Of a DNA stretch of 11,807 nt, positions 1 through 6,987 are shown one piece after another. The notes under the pieces are model-generated. The model did not search any database. It saw only the letters and a list, made by a program, of their open reading frames with translations, and was not told the DNA's origin. The position numbers were made by a program, and so were the translations under genes. Source of the stretch: Desulfurellales bacterium (lineage in GTDB: Bacteria > Campylobacterota_A > Desulfurellia > Desulfurellales > Hippeaceae); contig JALTDI010000070.1 of assembly GCA_027074255.1 (NCBI GenBank), positions 1 to 11,807 of the forward strand, written 5' to 3'. How positions within the stretch are numbered: the first letter of the stretch is position 1; each line of letters starts with the position of its first letter.

Positions 1-906
1 TTCAAACTTATAGCCTGCCAAAAAAGCCTTTATTTTCATAGGTTTTTTGGATTCGGGTTGAATAGCTTTTATTGAAACAGAGCCCTCAGCACAGCCTATG
101 ACTAACTCGTGTTTTGAAACCCTCAGCACTTTTGATGCAGCAGCTTCGTCATTTAGCATATCGGCCTCAAGAATCTTGAATATTTTGTTTTTATGAGAAA
201 AATAGGCTGTCGGCCAAATATAATATGCCTTAACTTTGTTTACGATTTCGCGGGCGCTCATAGAATTGAAATCTATCAATCCGTCCTGCTTTTCTATGAT
301 TTTTGTAAATGTTGCCTTAGACTCGTCCTGCTTTCTCGGCTTTATACGTTTTTCAAAGATTCCGCAGAGTGTACACATAACCATTTCTGCACCTATAAGA
401 GACAGCCTGCTGTGAAGCGTTTCATAATTATCTTTTTCATAGATTTTCTCAATCCACTGCATATAGATGTCACCTGCATCCATTTTATCCGTTACACCTA
501 TAATAGAAACTCCCGTATATCTATCACCGTTTAACAAGGCATAATTTATAGGTGAGGGGCCTCTGTATTTCGGCAAAAGTGAGGGGTGAATGTTTATAGG
601 TTCATATTTAGATAGTTTTAAGATATCCAAGGTGAGAAATTTACCATACGACACAACAACAAAAATGTCTGCATCAAACCCCTTTATTTTCTCATAGGCA
701 TCTTCGGATTTGAGGCTTTCGGGCTGATAAATCTCTATAGAATATTGCTTAGCCAAAGATTTAACGGGAGGCTCTATAAGTTTTTTTCCTCTTTTTCCTG
801 CTCTATCAGGGGTAGTTACAACACCGACAACATCAAAATGAGAATTTATCAAACTCATTAGGGGCGAAACGGCAAATTCACTTGTTCCGAAAAAGAGGAT
901 TTTCAT
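1..906 (-). CDS. fmt: Methionyl-tRNA formyltransferase (3' end beyond window)
   Basis: Transfers a formyl group from 10-formyl-tetrahydrofolate to Met-tRNA(fMet) for translation initiation in the cytoplasm. The reverse strand from the ATG at 906-904 stays open for 302 codons to the left edge, so the C-terminus is cut; the family is about 310-320 residues, so little is missing. It starts MKILFFGTSEFAV, the usual Rossmann-like N-terminus. The formyltransferase core is clear: INIHPSLLPKYRGPSPI around residues 105-120 and DKMDAGDIY around 140-148, giving the expected catalytic triad Asn105, His107 and Asp143. An AAGGA ribosome site lies about 10 nt upstream, inside the deformylase gene. The start overlaps the deformylase stop as ATGA (906-903), so the two are translationally coupled. 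The fmt/def pair is a widespread operon and supports both calls. Confidence is high; only the C-terminal end is unseen. Confidence 0.96.
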   Translation of the reverse strand, partial: MKILFFGTSEFAVSPLMSLINSHFDVVGVVTTPDRAGKRGKKLIEPPVKSLAKQYSIEIYQPESLKSEDAYEKIKGFDADIFVVVSYGKFLTLDILKLSKYEPINIHPSLLPKYRGPSPINYALLNGDRYTGVSIIGVTDKMDAGDIYMQWIEKIYEKDNYETLHSRLSLIGAEMVMCTLCGIFEKRIKPRKQDESKATFTKIIEKQDGLIDFNSMSAREIVNKVKAYYIWPTAYFSHKNKIFKILEADMLNDEAAASKVLRVSKHELVIGCAEGSVSIKAIQPESKKPMKIKAFLAGYKFE

Positions 907-1421
907 TCTGCGGTTTTCCTTTCTTTTTGAAGTTTTCTCCATTCTTTCCTAAAAAAGGCCTTTTTAACAGGCGAAAGCCTGTCAACAAACAGAATACCGT
1001 TTAGGTGGTCTATTTCGTGCTGCAAAACCACACTCAGAAAATCGTCGGTTTCTATTGTTCTTTCATTTCCGTCAATGTCTATGTATTTTACTTTAACACC
1101 CTTTTTCCTATTCTTTATCACATCATAATATCCAGGAACGCTCAGACATCCCTCTTCGTGTTCTTCATAAATGCCCTCCGATTCGATTATTTCAGGATTA
1201 ATAAGCTGAATCAAATCATTGTTCCCGTCCTTTCTCAAATCAATAACGACAAGTTTTTTTAAAACTCCTATCTGCTCTGCTGCCAGTCCTATTCCGTTAT
1301 GAGTGTACATAATATCTTTCATCTCGTTTAAAAGGCTTATAATTTCATCATCTATTTTTTTTACCGCTTCAGCTTTTCTTCTCAATACGGAGTCAGAATA
1401 GACCCTAATTTTATGTTCCAT
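903..1421 (-). CDS. def: Peptide deformylase
   Basis: Metal-dependent hydrolase that removes the N-formyl group from nascent proteins, reversing the modification made by the fmt product next door. All three family motifs are present: GIGLAAEQ (residues 43-50), EGCLS (90-94) and HEIDH (135-139), giving metal ligands Cys92, His135 and His139 and catalytic Glu136. The length of 172 residues is normal. I place the start at the ATG at 1421-1419 because AAGGAGG (1434-1428) sits 6 nt upstream; a TTG at 1427 in the same frame directly abuts that ribosome site and is unlikely to be used. The stop overlaps the fmt start. The upstream CinA-like gene ends 28 nt before this start, so all are probably on one transcript. 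The basic C-terminal tail is typical of bacterial deformylases. Confidence 0.97.
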   Translation of the reverse strand: MEHKIRVYSDSVLRRKAEAVKKIDDEIISLLNEMKDIMYTHNGIGLAAEQIGVLKKLVVIDLRKDGNNDLIQLINPEIIESEGIYEEHEEGCLSVPGYYDVIKNRKKGVKVKYIDIDGNERTIETDDFLSVVLQHEIDHLNGILFVDRLSPVKKAFFRKEWRKLQKERKTAE

Positions 1422-1427
1422 AAGCAA

Positions 1428-1434
1428 CCTCCTT
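1428..1434 (-). promoter_or_regulatory. Ribosome binding site of def
   Basis: AAGGAGG read on the minus strand, a near-perfect anti-16S complement. It ends 6 nt before the ATG at 1421 and immediately abuts an in-frame TTG at 1427, so it decides the start in favour of the ATG. Confidence 0.8.
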
Positions 1435-1449
1435 CACACTCGGTAGATA

Positions 1450-2562
1450 CTATTGACCTTTTTCAAAAAAATCAAGGTTTTTAAGAAATTCATAAAGCAG
1501 TCCGAGCGTTCTTTTTGATGCTGACTTTTTCATAAAGTTTATGTTACCCATATATTTGGTACGGATTTGATTAACTTTATCAGCGTAATAAATATTGACA
1601 ACAAATTCGCTGCCCTCTAAGGAGTTGGGATAAACCGTTATATCCGCATTTTCAATGTCATGATATAAACCCTTATGCGTGCTTTTATTTACTATTGCAC
1701 CTGCAAAACTTTTTTTATCCGACATTAGCAGACTTAAATATCCCCCGCTGAAATCCTCAATTATTCCTAGCCTCATATTCTTTCTACAAAGTTCATCATC
1801 CACAACATCTTCAATTAACTCATCCTTTTTTGAATATAAATTGTCGGAAAATTTGTCATAAATACTCTTACAAAGCAAATCAAGCCTTGTTTTGTCATCT
1901 GAAAATACTCTGACGGCAAGCTCCCCTTCCTGTGCGTTAAGTATTATCTCGATTCCCTTTGTATCAACTTTTTTTAAATATTCATCCATATCTGATTCGG
2001 GGACGCCTGTAAATTTCAAATCGTACCTGTATCTTTTTTTTACAGGGTAAATAGATAATATTTTCGGCAGAACATAATTGATGAGCATCGGCTTCATTTC
2101 GCTCGGAATGCCCGGCATACAGAAAATATTTGTTCCTTTAACGTTTTTTAAAATACCCGGCGCGGTACCGTAATCATTTTTTAAGATATCGCAGTCATCC
2201 GGCAGATAAGCCTGCCTTAAATGTGATAATTTAACGGCTATCTTTTTACTTTTTACTTTTTTCATTATATCCGCATAGATTTCCCTGTTTAATTTGAGCC
2301 TTGAATCGGCGGCATAAGAAACAGCTTCCATAGTTCTATCGTCAAATGTTGGACCCAAGCCGCCGGTTGTTATAACAACATCATATAGGCCTATTAAGCA
2401 TTTGAGGTTTTGGGATATTTCCTTGATGTTATCACTTACGGCTTGGATTGAATTAATTTTATACCCCGCAGATTCGAGTGCCCTGGCAATATAGCCTGAA
2501 TTTGTGTCTGTAATAGAACCGTTTAATATTTCATTTCCAATAGCAACTATGGCAATCTTCAT
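1450..2562 (-). CDS. cinA: CinA-like protein with intact N-terminal domain and degenerate deamidase domain
   Basis: Residues 1-170 are a clear CinA N-terminal (MoaB/molybdopterin-binding-like) domain: AIGNEILNGSITDTN (7-21), TTGGLGPTFDD (65-75), YGTAPGI (131-137) and MPGIPSEMKPM (149-159). In characterised CinA proteins this domain has ADP-ribose/NAD-related pyrophosphatase activity and is joined to a C-terminal PncC domain that deamidates nicotinamide mononucleotide. A middle linker domain follows to about residue 250. The C-terminal domain (about 255-365) is recognisable but eroded: the usual AESCTGG motif reads IEDFSGG (268-274), so the Ser-Cys pair is Asp-Phe, and the helical stretch leading to the usual GIAGP motif appears deleted. 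At 370 residues it is shorter than the usual 400-430. A GAGGTG ribosome site lies 5 nt before the ATG, and the upstream permease ends 15 nt away. The family call is firm; loss of deamidase activity is inferred. Confidence 0.9.
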   Translation of the reverse strand: MKIAIVAIGNEILNGSITDTNSGYIARALESAGYKINSIQAVSDNIKEISQNLKCLIGLYDVVITTGGLGPTFDDRTMEAVSYAADSRLKLNREIYADIMKKVKSKKIAVKLSHLRQAYLPDDCDILKNDYGTAPGILKNVKGTNIFCMPGIPSEMKPMLINYVLPKILSIYPVKKRYRYDLKFTGVPESDMDEYLKKVDTKGIEIILNAQEGELAVRVFSDDKTRLDLLCKSIYDKFSDNLYSKKDELIEDVVDDELCRKNMRLGIIEDFSGGYLSLLMSDKKSFAGAIVNKSTHKGLYHDIENADITVYPNSLEGSEFVVNIYYADKVNQIRTKYMGNINFMKKSASKRTLGLLYEFLKNLDFFEKGQ

Positions 2563-2577
2563 CGCACACCTCTTTTT

Positions 2578-3315
2578 TTAAAAGAATAACAATTTAACGG
2601 CAAATGCAGATAACAGTATCAGTAAGGCAATCCTGATAAACTTATCTCCCTTCTTGATTGAAACGGAAATGGCCATCTTCGCCCCTATAACACTCCCAAT
2701 GCCAAGCACAATCCCTACAAGGATATCGACCTGACCGGCATAAATAAAAACAGGTAAAATCAAAAATGTATAGAGAGTTATGGTGAAAACCTTAACGGCA
2801 TTGGCCTCAATCATGCTAAATCCACTCCAAACAGCTGCTGAAATTATGAAAAATCCTACACCCGCCTGAATAAATCCCCCGTATATTCCTATAAAGAAAA
2901 ATATAATGCATATCAACGCCTTTGTTTTATTAGAATATTTGCTTTTTATCAATTGCTGGGGCTTGTATATGGTTGAGATACTGACAACAATCATAAGTAT
3001 AGCTATGATTTTCTTTAACAGTTCGTTCGATATTTGTGTTGCAATGTAGCTTCCTACAAAAGAACCTATGATGGCAAACGGTGCAATGATAAATACGAAT
3101 TTATGGTCAAGTATTTTAAGCCTGTAAAATTTAGACGAAGCAAATGTGTTTTGAATTAACAGACCTACCCTGTTAGTACCGTTTGCAATATTCGGCGGCA
3201 GTCCCAACGCCATCAAGACGGCAAGTGTCAGAAATGACCCGCCGGCAGCAAGAACATTTATAAATCCGACAATTATGCCGATTAAAAACACGATAAAAAT
3301 ATGCAAAGCATCCAT
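2578..3315 (-). CDS. TSUP-family (TauE/SafE) membrane permease
   Basis: An inner-membrane protein of 245 residues with about eight hydrophobic helices. The N-terminal repeat GFINVLAAGGSFLTLAVLM (residues 17-35) followed by LGLPPNIANGTNRVGLL is diagnostic of the TauE/SafE (sulfite exporter/TSUP) family; the second half repeats the pattern with GGFIQAGVGFFI and the motif around IEANAVKVFTI. Family members export or import small anions such as sulfite, sulfoacetate or other organosulfur compounds, but the substrate cannot be read from this sequence. It is the first gene of the minus-strand run leading to cinA, def and fmt, with 15 nt to cinA. An in-frame TAA lies four codons upstream of the ATG, so the start is fixed, yet no good Shine-Dalgarno precedes it. 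It faces the divergent GGDEF-like gene across 153 nt. Confidence 0.88.
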   Translation of the reverse strand: MDALHIFIVFLIGIIVGFINVLAAGGSFLTLAVLMALGLPPNIANGTNRVGLLIQNTFASSKFYRLKILDHKFVFIIAPFAIIGSFVGSYIATQISNELLKKIIAILMIVVSISTIYKPQQLIKSKYSNKTKALICIIFFFIGIYGGFIQAGVGFFIISAAVWSGFSMIEANAVKVFTITLYTFLILPVFIYAGQVDILVGIVLGIGSVIGAKMAISVSIKKGDKFIRIALLILLSAFAVKLLFF

Positions 3316-3321
3316 AAACTC

Positions 3322-3350
3322 ATTTTATATAATTTACAGACAAAACAAAA
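3322..3350 (-). promoter_or_regulatory. Possible promoter of the TSUP-cinA-def-fmt run
   Basis: On the minus strand, TTTTGT (3350-3345) and TAAAAT (3327-3322) are separated by 17 nt, with TATAAA overlapping at 3329-3324. The match to the sigma-70 consensus is weak and the region is generally AT-rich. If used, transcription would begin at or next to the ATG at 3315, giving a nearly leaderless message, which would agree with the absence of a Shine-Dalgarno. Low confidence. Confidence 0.25.
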
Positions 3351-3361
3351 CTATTTTGTTT
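3343..3361. repeat. Perfect 8-bp inverted repeat in divergent intergenic region
   Basis: AAACAAAA (3343-3350), spacer CTA, TTTTGTTT (3354-3361): 8-bp arms without mismatch. It lies 27 nt upstream of the TSUP permease start and 107 nt upstream of the GGDEF-like gene, the usual place for an operator. The arms are nearly pure A/T, so chance occurrence is possible. It does not match the Fur or FNR consensus. No regulator can be assigned. Confidence 0.4.
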
Positions 3362-3468
3362 ATATTCAACTTAAACCGCATAGAGAGAAAGAAACATTTT
3401 TATTGCTTTTTTGCTGTCTTTTTATTATCATGGCAATGTGACTGCTTATTTCATAGGTATGGTGTTTT

Positions 3469-4368
3469 ATGAAAGATAAGGATATACTCGAAATACAAAA
3501 AGAAATAACCGAATTTGTGAATAAAAAGGGAATCCCCCTGCTTCCCAGCACATATAAGAAACTCTTTATTAGAAATGCAAAGAAAAAAGGCTTCAGCGAG
3601 GAAGATTGTCTGAGGGTTGATAAAGAATTGGCATTTGAAGAACTTGCGCTAAAAGCCTCGGCCATGAAGGATTCAAAAGTCAAAGATATTGCTTCAAAAA
3701 TTAGAGATACAAAGGAAAATCTCATTATAAATCTTGATGAGGAAAAGAAACTGCTTGATGATTCTATAAATAACATTAAACACGATACAGACAGGGGAAA
3801 AGCTGAACTAAAAAATAAAGTTCAAAAATTCATAGACAGATATGCTCACCTTATGCATACAATTGACAATATAAAAACAAATATAAACAAAATGGAAGAT
3901 TCCATAAAACACGCATCAGAGATGGGCATACAAGATCCCCTCACACTGCTTGGAAACTGTAAGTATTTTGAGATGTCATTTGAGGGTGAGCTCTATACAC
4001 TAAAAAGATACAAAGCTCCCACATCCTTAATCATTTTAAGAATGAATAATTTGGGACAGATAAAAGAAAAATACGGAACCGGGGTTGAACGTTCCGTCAT
4101 AAAACACATTGCTGCGATAATATCTGACAATGTTCGTTCAAGCGATATGCTTTTTAGATGTGAAAACGGTGATTTTAGAATATTGCTGCATAACACAGAC
4201 TTGGAAAAATGCCAGATATTTGCACAAAAAATAAAATTCATCATAGGTAGGATAGTGTTTCAAAAAGGTAATGAAAGATTTAAGGTGAATGTTTTATACG
4301 GAGCGGCTCAAATCCGGGAAAAAGATACAATAGACAGCTTGCTTATGAGAATTAACCTCAAAATTTAG
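3469..4368 (+). CDS. Coiled-coil protein with catalytically dead GGDEF domain, I-site retained
   Basis: A soluble protein of 299 residues with no signal peptide or membrane segment. Residues 1-55 form a small helical region, 56-150 a charged coiled coil, and 156-297 a GGDEF fold. The domain start reads DPLTLLGN (156-163) where active cyclases have DxLTGLxN. Aligned without gaps to the cyclase at 8433-9590, the first metal Asp is Arg191, the second Asp is Asn193, the substrate Asn is Lys199, the Asp after the YGHD motif is Arg208, and the signature is ENGDF (232-236). Synthesis of c-di-GMP is therefore very unlikely. The inhibitory-site motif RSSD (223-226) is intact at the standard five residues before the signature, suggesting a c-di-GMP-binding receptor. 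It is the only plus-strand gene and stands alone. AGG (3455-3457) or GGTG (3461-3464) gives only a weak ribosome site. Binding is inferred, not shown. Confidence 0.85.
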   Translation: MKDKDILEIQKEITEFVNKKGIPLLPSTYKKLFIRNAKKKGFSEEDCLRVDKELAFEELALKASAMKDSKVKDIASKIRDTKENLIINLDEEKKLLDDSINNIKHDTDRGKAELKNKVQKFIDRYAHLMHTIDNIKTNINKMEDSIKHASEMGIQDPLTLLGNCKYFEMSFEGELYTLKRYKAPTSLIILRMNNLGQIKEKYGTGVERSVIKHIAAIISDNVRSSDMLFRCENGDFRILLHNTDLEKCQIFAQKIKFIIGRIVFQKGNERFKVNVLYGAAQIREKDTIDSLLMRINLKI

Positions 4369-4386
4369 CAATCATCTCAATTTATT

Positions 4387-5277
4387 TTAATCGTTTAATA
4401 TCTCAATAAAAATATCCTCAAGGCTTTTTTTAAGCGGTTCTATATCCACTATTTTAGCACTGCTATTCTCAATAGCTTCAATTTTTTCAATTAATTCGTC
4501 TTTTTTGCATTTTATAGAGTACAATCCTTTGGATATCTCATTTTCATTCAAATTCAAGTTTTTTTCATCTTCTTTTCTAAGAATTATATTAAAGCCATAT
4601 GTAGTCAAATATTGTATATCAACCCTATCAAATTGTTTTATCGTTTTCCCTTGCTTTACTATTAAAACCCGCGAACAGATATCCTCTATGTCGGGAATGA
4701 TATGAGAGCTGAAAAATATTGTTACACCGCTTTTGTTTAATTCTTTCATCTTGTTTTTAAAAATCATTCTGCCCACAGGGTCAAGACCGCCCATTGGCTC
4801 ATCAAGTATTAATATATCAGGGTCATGAATCAACGCTGCGGCAAAACCTATTCTCTGAATCATACCCTTGCTGTATTTTCTCAGCTTCACATCTGCAAAT
4901 TCCGTCAGCTCAAATTCGTCCAAAAGCTTATGAGCTTTTTTTCCTGCATCCTTTACTGAGAACATGGAAGCTGCAAACTTAAGTAAATCCATTCCTGTTA
5001 TGGTATCGTAGTACTGAGGGTTTTCCGGCATAAATCCTACCCTGAGTCTCGAATCGGGGTTTGTAGATTTCAAAGAATTTATAAAAGCCGTACCTGAATC
5101 AGCCCTGACAAGATCCATAATGATTTTTATTGTTGTACTCTTTCCTGCACCGTTAGGCCCTAAAAATCCCAATATCTCTCCCCTTTTTACATCAAAACTC
5201 ATACCATTCAAGGCTTTTATAGTTTTTAGCTTGAGTTTGAATGTTTTGTGGAGATTGTCGACTTTAATCATTTCCAT
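4387..5277 (-). CDS. ABC transporter ATP-binding protein
   Basis: The ATPase subunit that drives the ABC-2-type permease encoded two genes upstream; it acts at the cytoplasmic face of the inner membrane. Motifs in order: Walker A GPNGAGKST (residues 40-48), a Q-loop region near 83-90 (MPENPQYY), signature YSKGMIQR (135-142), Walker B ILILDEP (155-161) followed by GGLDP, and the H-loop His192 in SSHII. A C-terminal extension of about 90 residues after 205 is typical of the drug/Na+/lipid-exporter (CcmA-like, ABC-2 partner) class. The start ATG at 5277 has AAGGA 8 nt upstream, overlapping the end of the TPR gene (5-nt gap); a second in-frame ATG two codons later is less well placed. It converges with the plus-strand GGDEF-like gene, 18 nt apart, with no visible terminator hairpin between them. 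Substrate unknown. Confidence 0.95.
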   Translation of the reverse strand: MEMIKVDNLHKTFKLKLKTIKALNGMSFDVKRGEILGFLGPNGAGKSTTIKIIMDLVRADSGTAFINSLKSTNPDSRLRVGFMPENPQYYDTITGMDLLKFAASMFSVKDAGKKAHKLLDEFELTEFADVKLRKYSKGMIQRIGFAAALIHDPDILILDEPMGGLDPVGRMIFKNKMKELNKSGVTIFFSSHIIPDIEDICSRVLIVKQGKTIKQFDRVDIQYLTTYGFNIILRKEDEKNLNLNENEISKGLYSIKCKKDELIEKIEAIENSSAKIVDIEPLKKSLEDIFIEILND

Positions 5278-5282
5278 AACCC

Positions 5283-6134
5283 TTATCCTTTTCTTTTTAC
5301 AAATGTTAGCTTACTCGTTGTTTGAACCTTCCCCTTTTTATCTATATAAAACTTGCCGCCATAGGGGTCCTTTGGAATTTCATCAAGAAATCCGGCGTTC
5401 AATAATTCTTTAATAGACTGCGGTTTTTTGTGATATTTATGTTCGTATTTTTTTATTGCCTGTTCTATTTTATAAATAGCATCCAAGGCTTTCAATCGTA
5501 TTTCATAAACCTTTTTCACGCTTTTTTTTCTTGTTATTTTAATCATCATCTTTAAATATGATATACCCAACTCGGTACGCCCCCCTTCGTAGAAATAACG
5601 CGCCGCAAGATTAGTAAACAGCTCAGAATGCGAAATAGCTGAGGCTTTTTTATAATATACCGCAGCCTTGTCATAATCCTTCAGAAAATAGGCATAATTA
5701 AATCCAATGAAAAAGGGAGGTAAAAAATCCCAAGTTCTATATTTTGCGACATATTTCAAAAGTCTGTTAACATCTTTTGCATGCCCTATGTTCCATGTAA
5801 ATGCCGCCTGCGCAAAGTAGTATGCATCTTCATTGTAGGGGTTCAGCAATATTGATGTTTGGATGGTTTCGAATAGGTTATAAAATTCAACATCTTTGAA
5901 TTTTCCCTGTTTTATCTTATCAACATTGCCTCCATAATATATAATGGATTTGAACGAAAGATAGTCACCCATAAACCATCTGAACTCGCCCAAGATGGCT
6001 CTGTAAAACTTACCGTGCGGTGTATAGCCCAGCTTTTCAAAAAGAGGCCTGCTTCTCATGTCTTTTGAAAAGTAGGGAAAAAAAATTGTCAGGATAGAAA
6101 TAAACAATACGCATAAGATTAATGGTTTTTTCAT
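5283..6134 (-). CDS. Membrane-anchored TPR-like protein with pseudopilin-like C-terminus
   Basis: A 283-residue protein with a single N-terminal hydrophobic segment (about residues 4-21, KK before it), so probably anchored in the inner membrane with the bulk in the periplasm. Residues about 85-200 are alternating helices with TPR-like pairs (for example NPYNEDAYYFAQAAF at 98-112 and the repeat around DYDKAAVYYKKASAISHS at 153-170). The tail after about residue 217 (AIYKIEQAIKKYEHKYHKKP, then GFLDEIPKDPYGGKFYID at 248-265) resembles the C-terminal part of type II secretion major pseudopilins such as GspG, where an IPxDPxG-type motif is common. It sits between the ABC permease (4-nt gap) and ATPase (5-nt gap), so it probably works with that transporter as an accessory subunit. 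AGGA lies 4 nt before the ATG. No specific function can be assigned. Confidence 0.75.
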   Translation of the reverse strand: MKKPLILCVLFISILTIFFPYFSKDMRSRPLFEKLGYTPHGKFYRAILGEFRWFMGDYLSFKSIIYYGGNVDKIKQGKFKDVEFYNLFETIQTSILLNPYNEDAYYFAQAAFTWNIGHAKDVNRLLKYVAKYRTWDFLPPFFIGFNYAYFLKDYDKAAVYYKKASAISHSELFTNLAARYFYEGGRTELGISYLKMMIKITRKKSVKKVYEIRLKALDAIYKIEQAIKKYEHKYHKKPQSIKELLNAGFLDEIPKDPYGGKFYIDKKGKVQTTSKLTFVKRKG

Positions 6135-6138
6135 TTTC

Positions 6139-6924
6139 CTACGAGAAGTCTCTTTTATTAAAAACAGCTATACTTAATGATAAAACCGCGCCGAGATACA
6201 ACAAAAAATATACGGATGTATAAACAATTGATTGAATATGGATGGGCAATGAATAGGCTGCATAGGAAATTAAGTCGAAAGATGAGAAATTGGGAAGCAC
6301 ATAGTAAACAAGCTTGGCTGCGAGTTTGGAAAAATGCGATAGTTCATTTGAACCCTTCATTATATAATCATAAATTCCCTGTGAGGCATTACCTGCTATA
6401 AAAACGGCAATGGTAGAAAAAACAGGTGTAAAAAATGATGTTGAAAATGAAGCAAACAGAAAGATAAACCCCAAAAGCAGCGTGTATTTCAAAAACTCCA
6501 TAAAAAAAGCCGCAAAAATATTTAACCATAATATGGGCAGGGTCGATTTATAGAGGGACGCCGATATGTGTATGACTACGATAGATGCGGCAAAATTGAT
6601 AATGGTTATTACAAACAGTATAATTATAAGGGAAAAAAATTTGGACAATATAAAATTCGTACGCGTGATGGGATAGCTCAAAACCGTATAGGTATATTTT
6701 CTTTCTATATCTCTCCACATAACCAATGTTCCGCCAAAAAGCGTCATCAGTAAAAGTATAAAAGAATTTAATGTTAAAGAGGTTGTAATAGATATTTCCT
6801 GGAGCTGTCTCATTGAAAAATAGCTGAAGACCGGTATGAAAGCAAAAAGCAGAACAAAAGATGCAAGGACAAGAAAAATCCTATCAAAGATAAGATGTTT
6901 TATTGTCAGTTTAATTAAAGCCAT
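6139..6924 (-). CDS. ABC-2 type transporter permease
   Basis: A hydrophobic protein of 261 residues with about six membrane helices (roughly 12-34, 48-68, 92-122, 132-160, 164-180, 228-254). The stretch RDIERKYTYTVLSYPITRTNFILSK (residues 71-95; quoted in pieces RDIERKYTY and LSYPITRTNF) after the second helix is characteristic of ABC-2 permeases, as is the YYVLPNFSSFDL segment at 207-218. It would pair with the ATPase at 4387-5277 to form an exporter; the substrate is unknown. It follows the thioesterase gene after 63 nt, the longest gap in this operon, which holds a TATAAT hexamer. An in-frame TAG two codons upstream fixes the ATG as the earliest start, and no Shine-Dalgarno is visible before it. 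Confidence 0.88.
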   Translation of the reverse strand: MALIKLTIKHLIFDRIFLVLASFVLLFAFIPVFSYFSMRQLQEISITTSLTLNSFILLLMTLFGGTLVMWRDIERKYTYTVLSYPITRTNFILSKFFSLIIILFVITIINFAASIVVIHISASLYKSTLPILWLNIFAAFFMEFLKYTLLLGFIFLFASFSTSFFTPVFSTIAVFIAGNASQGIYDYIMKGSNELSHFSKLAAKLVYYVLPNFSSFDLISYAAYSLPIHIQSIVYTSVYFLLYLGAVLSLSIAVFNKRDFS

Positions 6925-6940
6925 AGGCTAAGCATATCAC

Positions 6941-6946
6941 ATTATA
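6941..6946 (-). promoter_or_regulatory. Possible internal -10 element before the ABC permease
   Basis: A perfect TATAAT on the minus strand inside the 63-nt gap between the thioesterase and the permease, 16 nt before the permease ATG. At 17-nt spacing the -35 would be TTTTTG, a poor match. It may give the ABC genes some transcription independent of the MerR-led promoter, but AT-rich sequence produces such hexamers by chance. Confidence 0.3.
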
Positions 6947-6987
6947 AGACTAAAAATCAATCACAAAAATTAAAAATAAAACCTAAC

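Noticed and set aside
193..534. Open frame of 113 codons on the plus strand
   Set aside because: It lies entirely inside fmt on the opposite strand, has no recognisable domain, and fmt is unmistakable.
3400..3428. Possible plus-strand promoter for the GGDEF-like gene (TATTAT at 3423-3428)
   Set aside because: The only -35-like hexamer nearby, TTGCTT at 3403-3408, is 14 nt away, too close; the region is T-rich and low in information.
3366..3776. Minus-strand open frame of 136 codons extending from the intergenic region into the degenerate GGDEF gene
   Set aside because: Its Ser/Phe-rich translation is the antisense of the coiled-coil coding sequence; no ribosome site or family resemblance.
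4369..4386. Possible bidirectional terminator between the convergent GGDEF-like and ABC ATPase genes
   Set aside because: Only 18 nt with no self-complementary stem that I can find.
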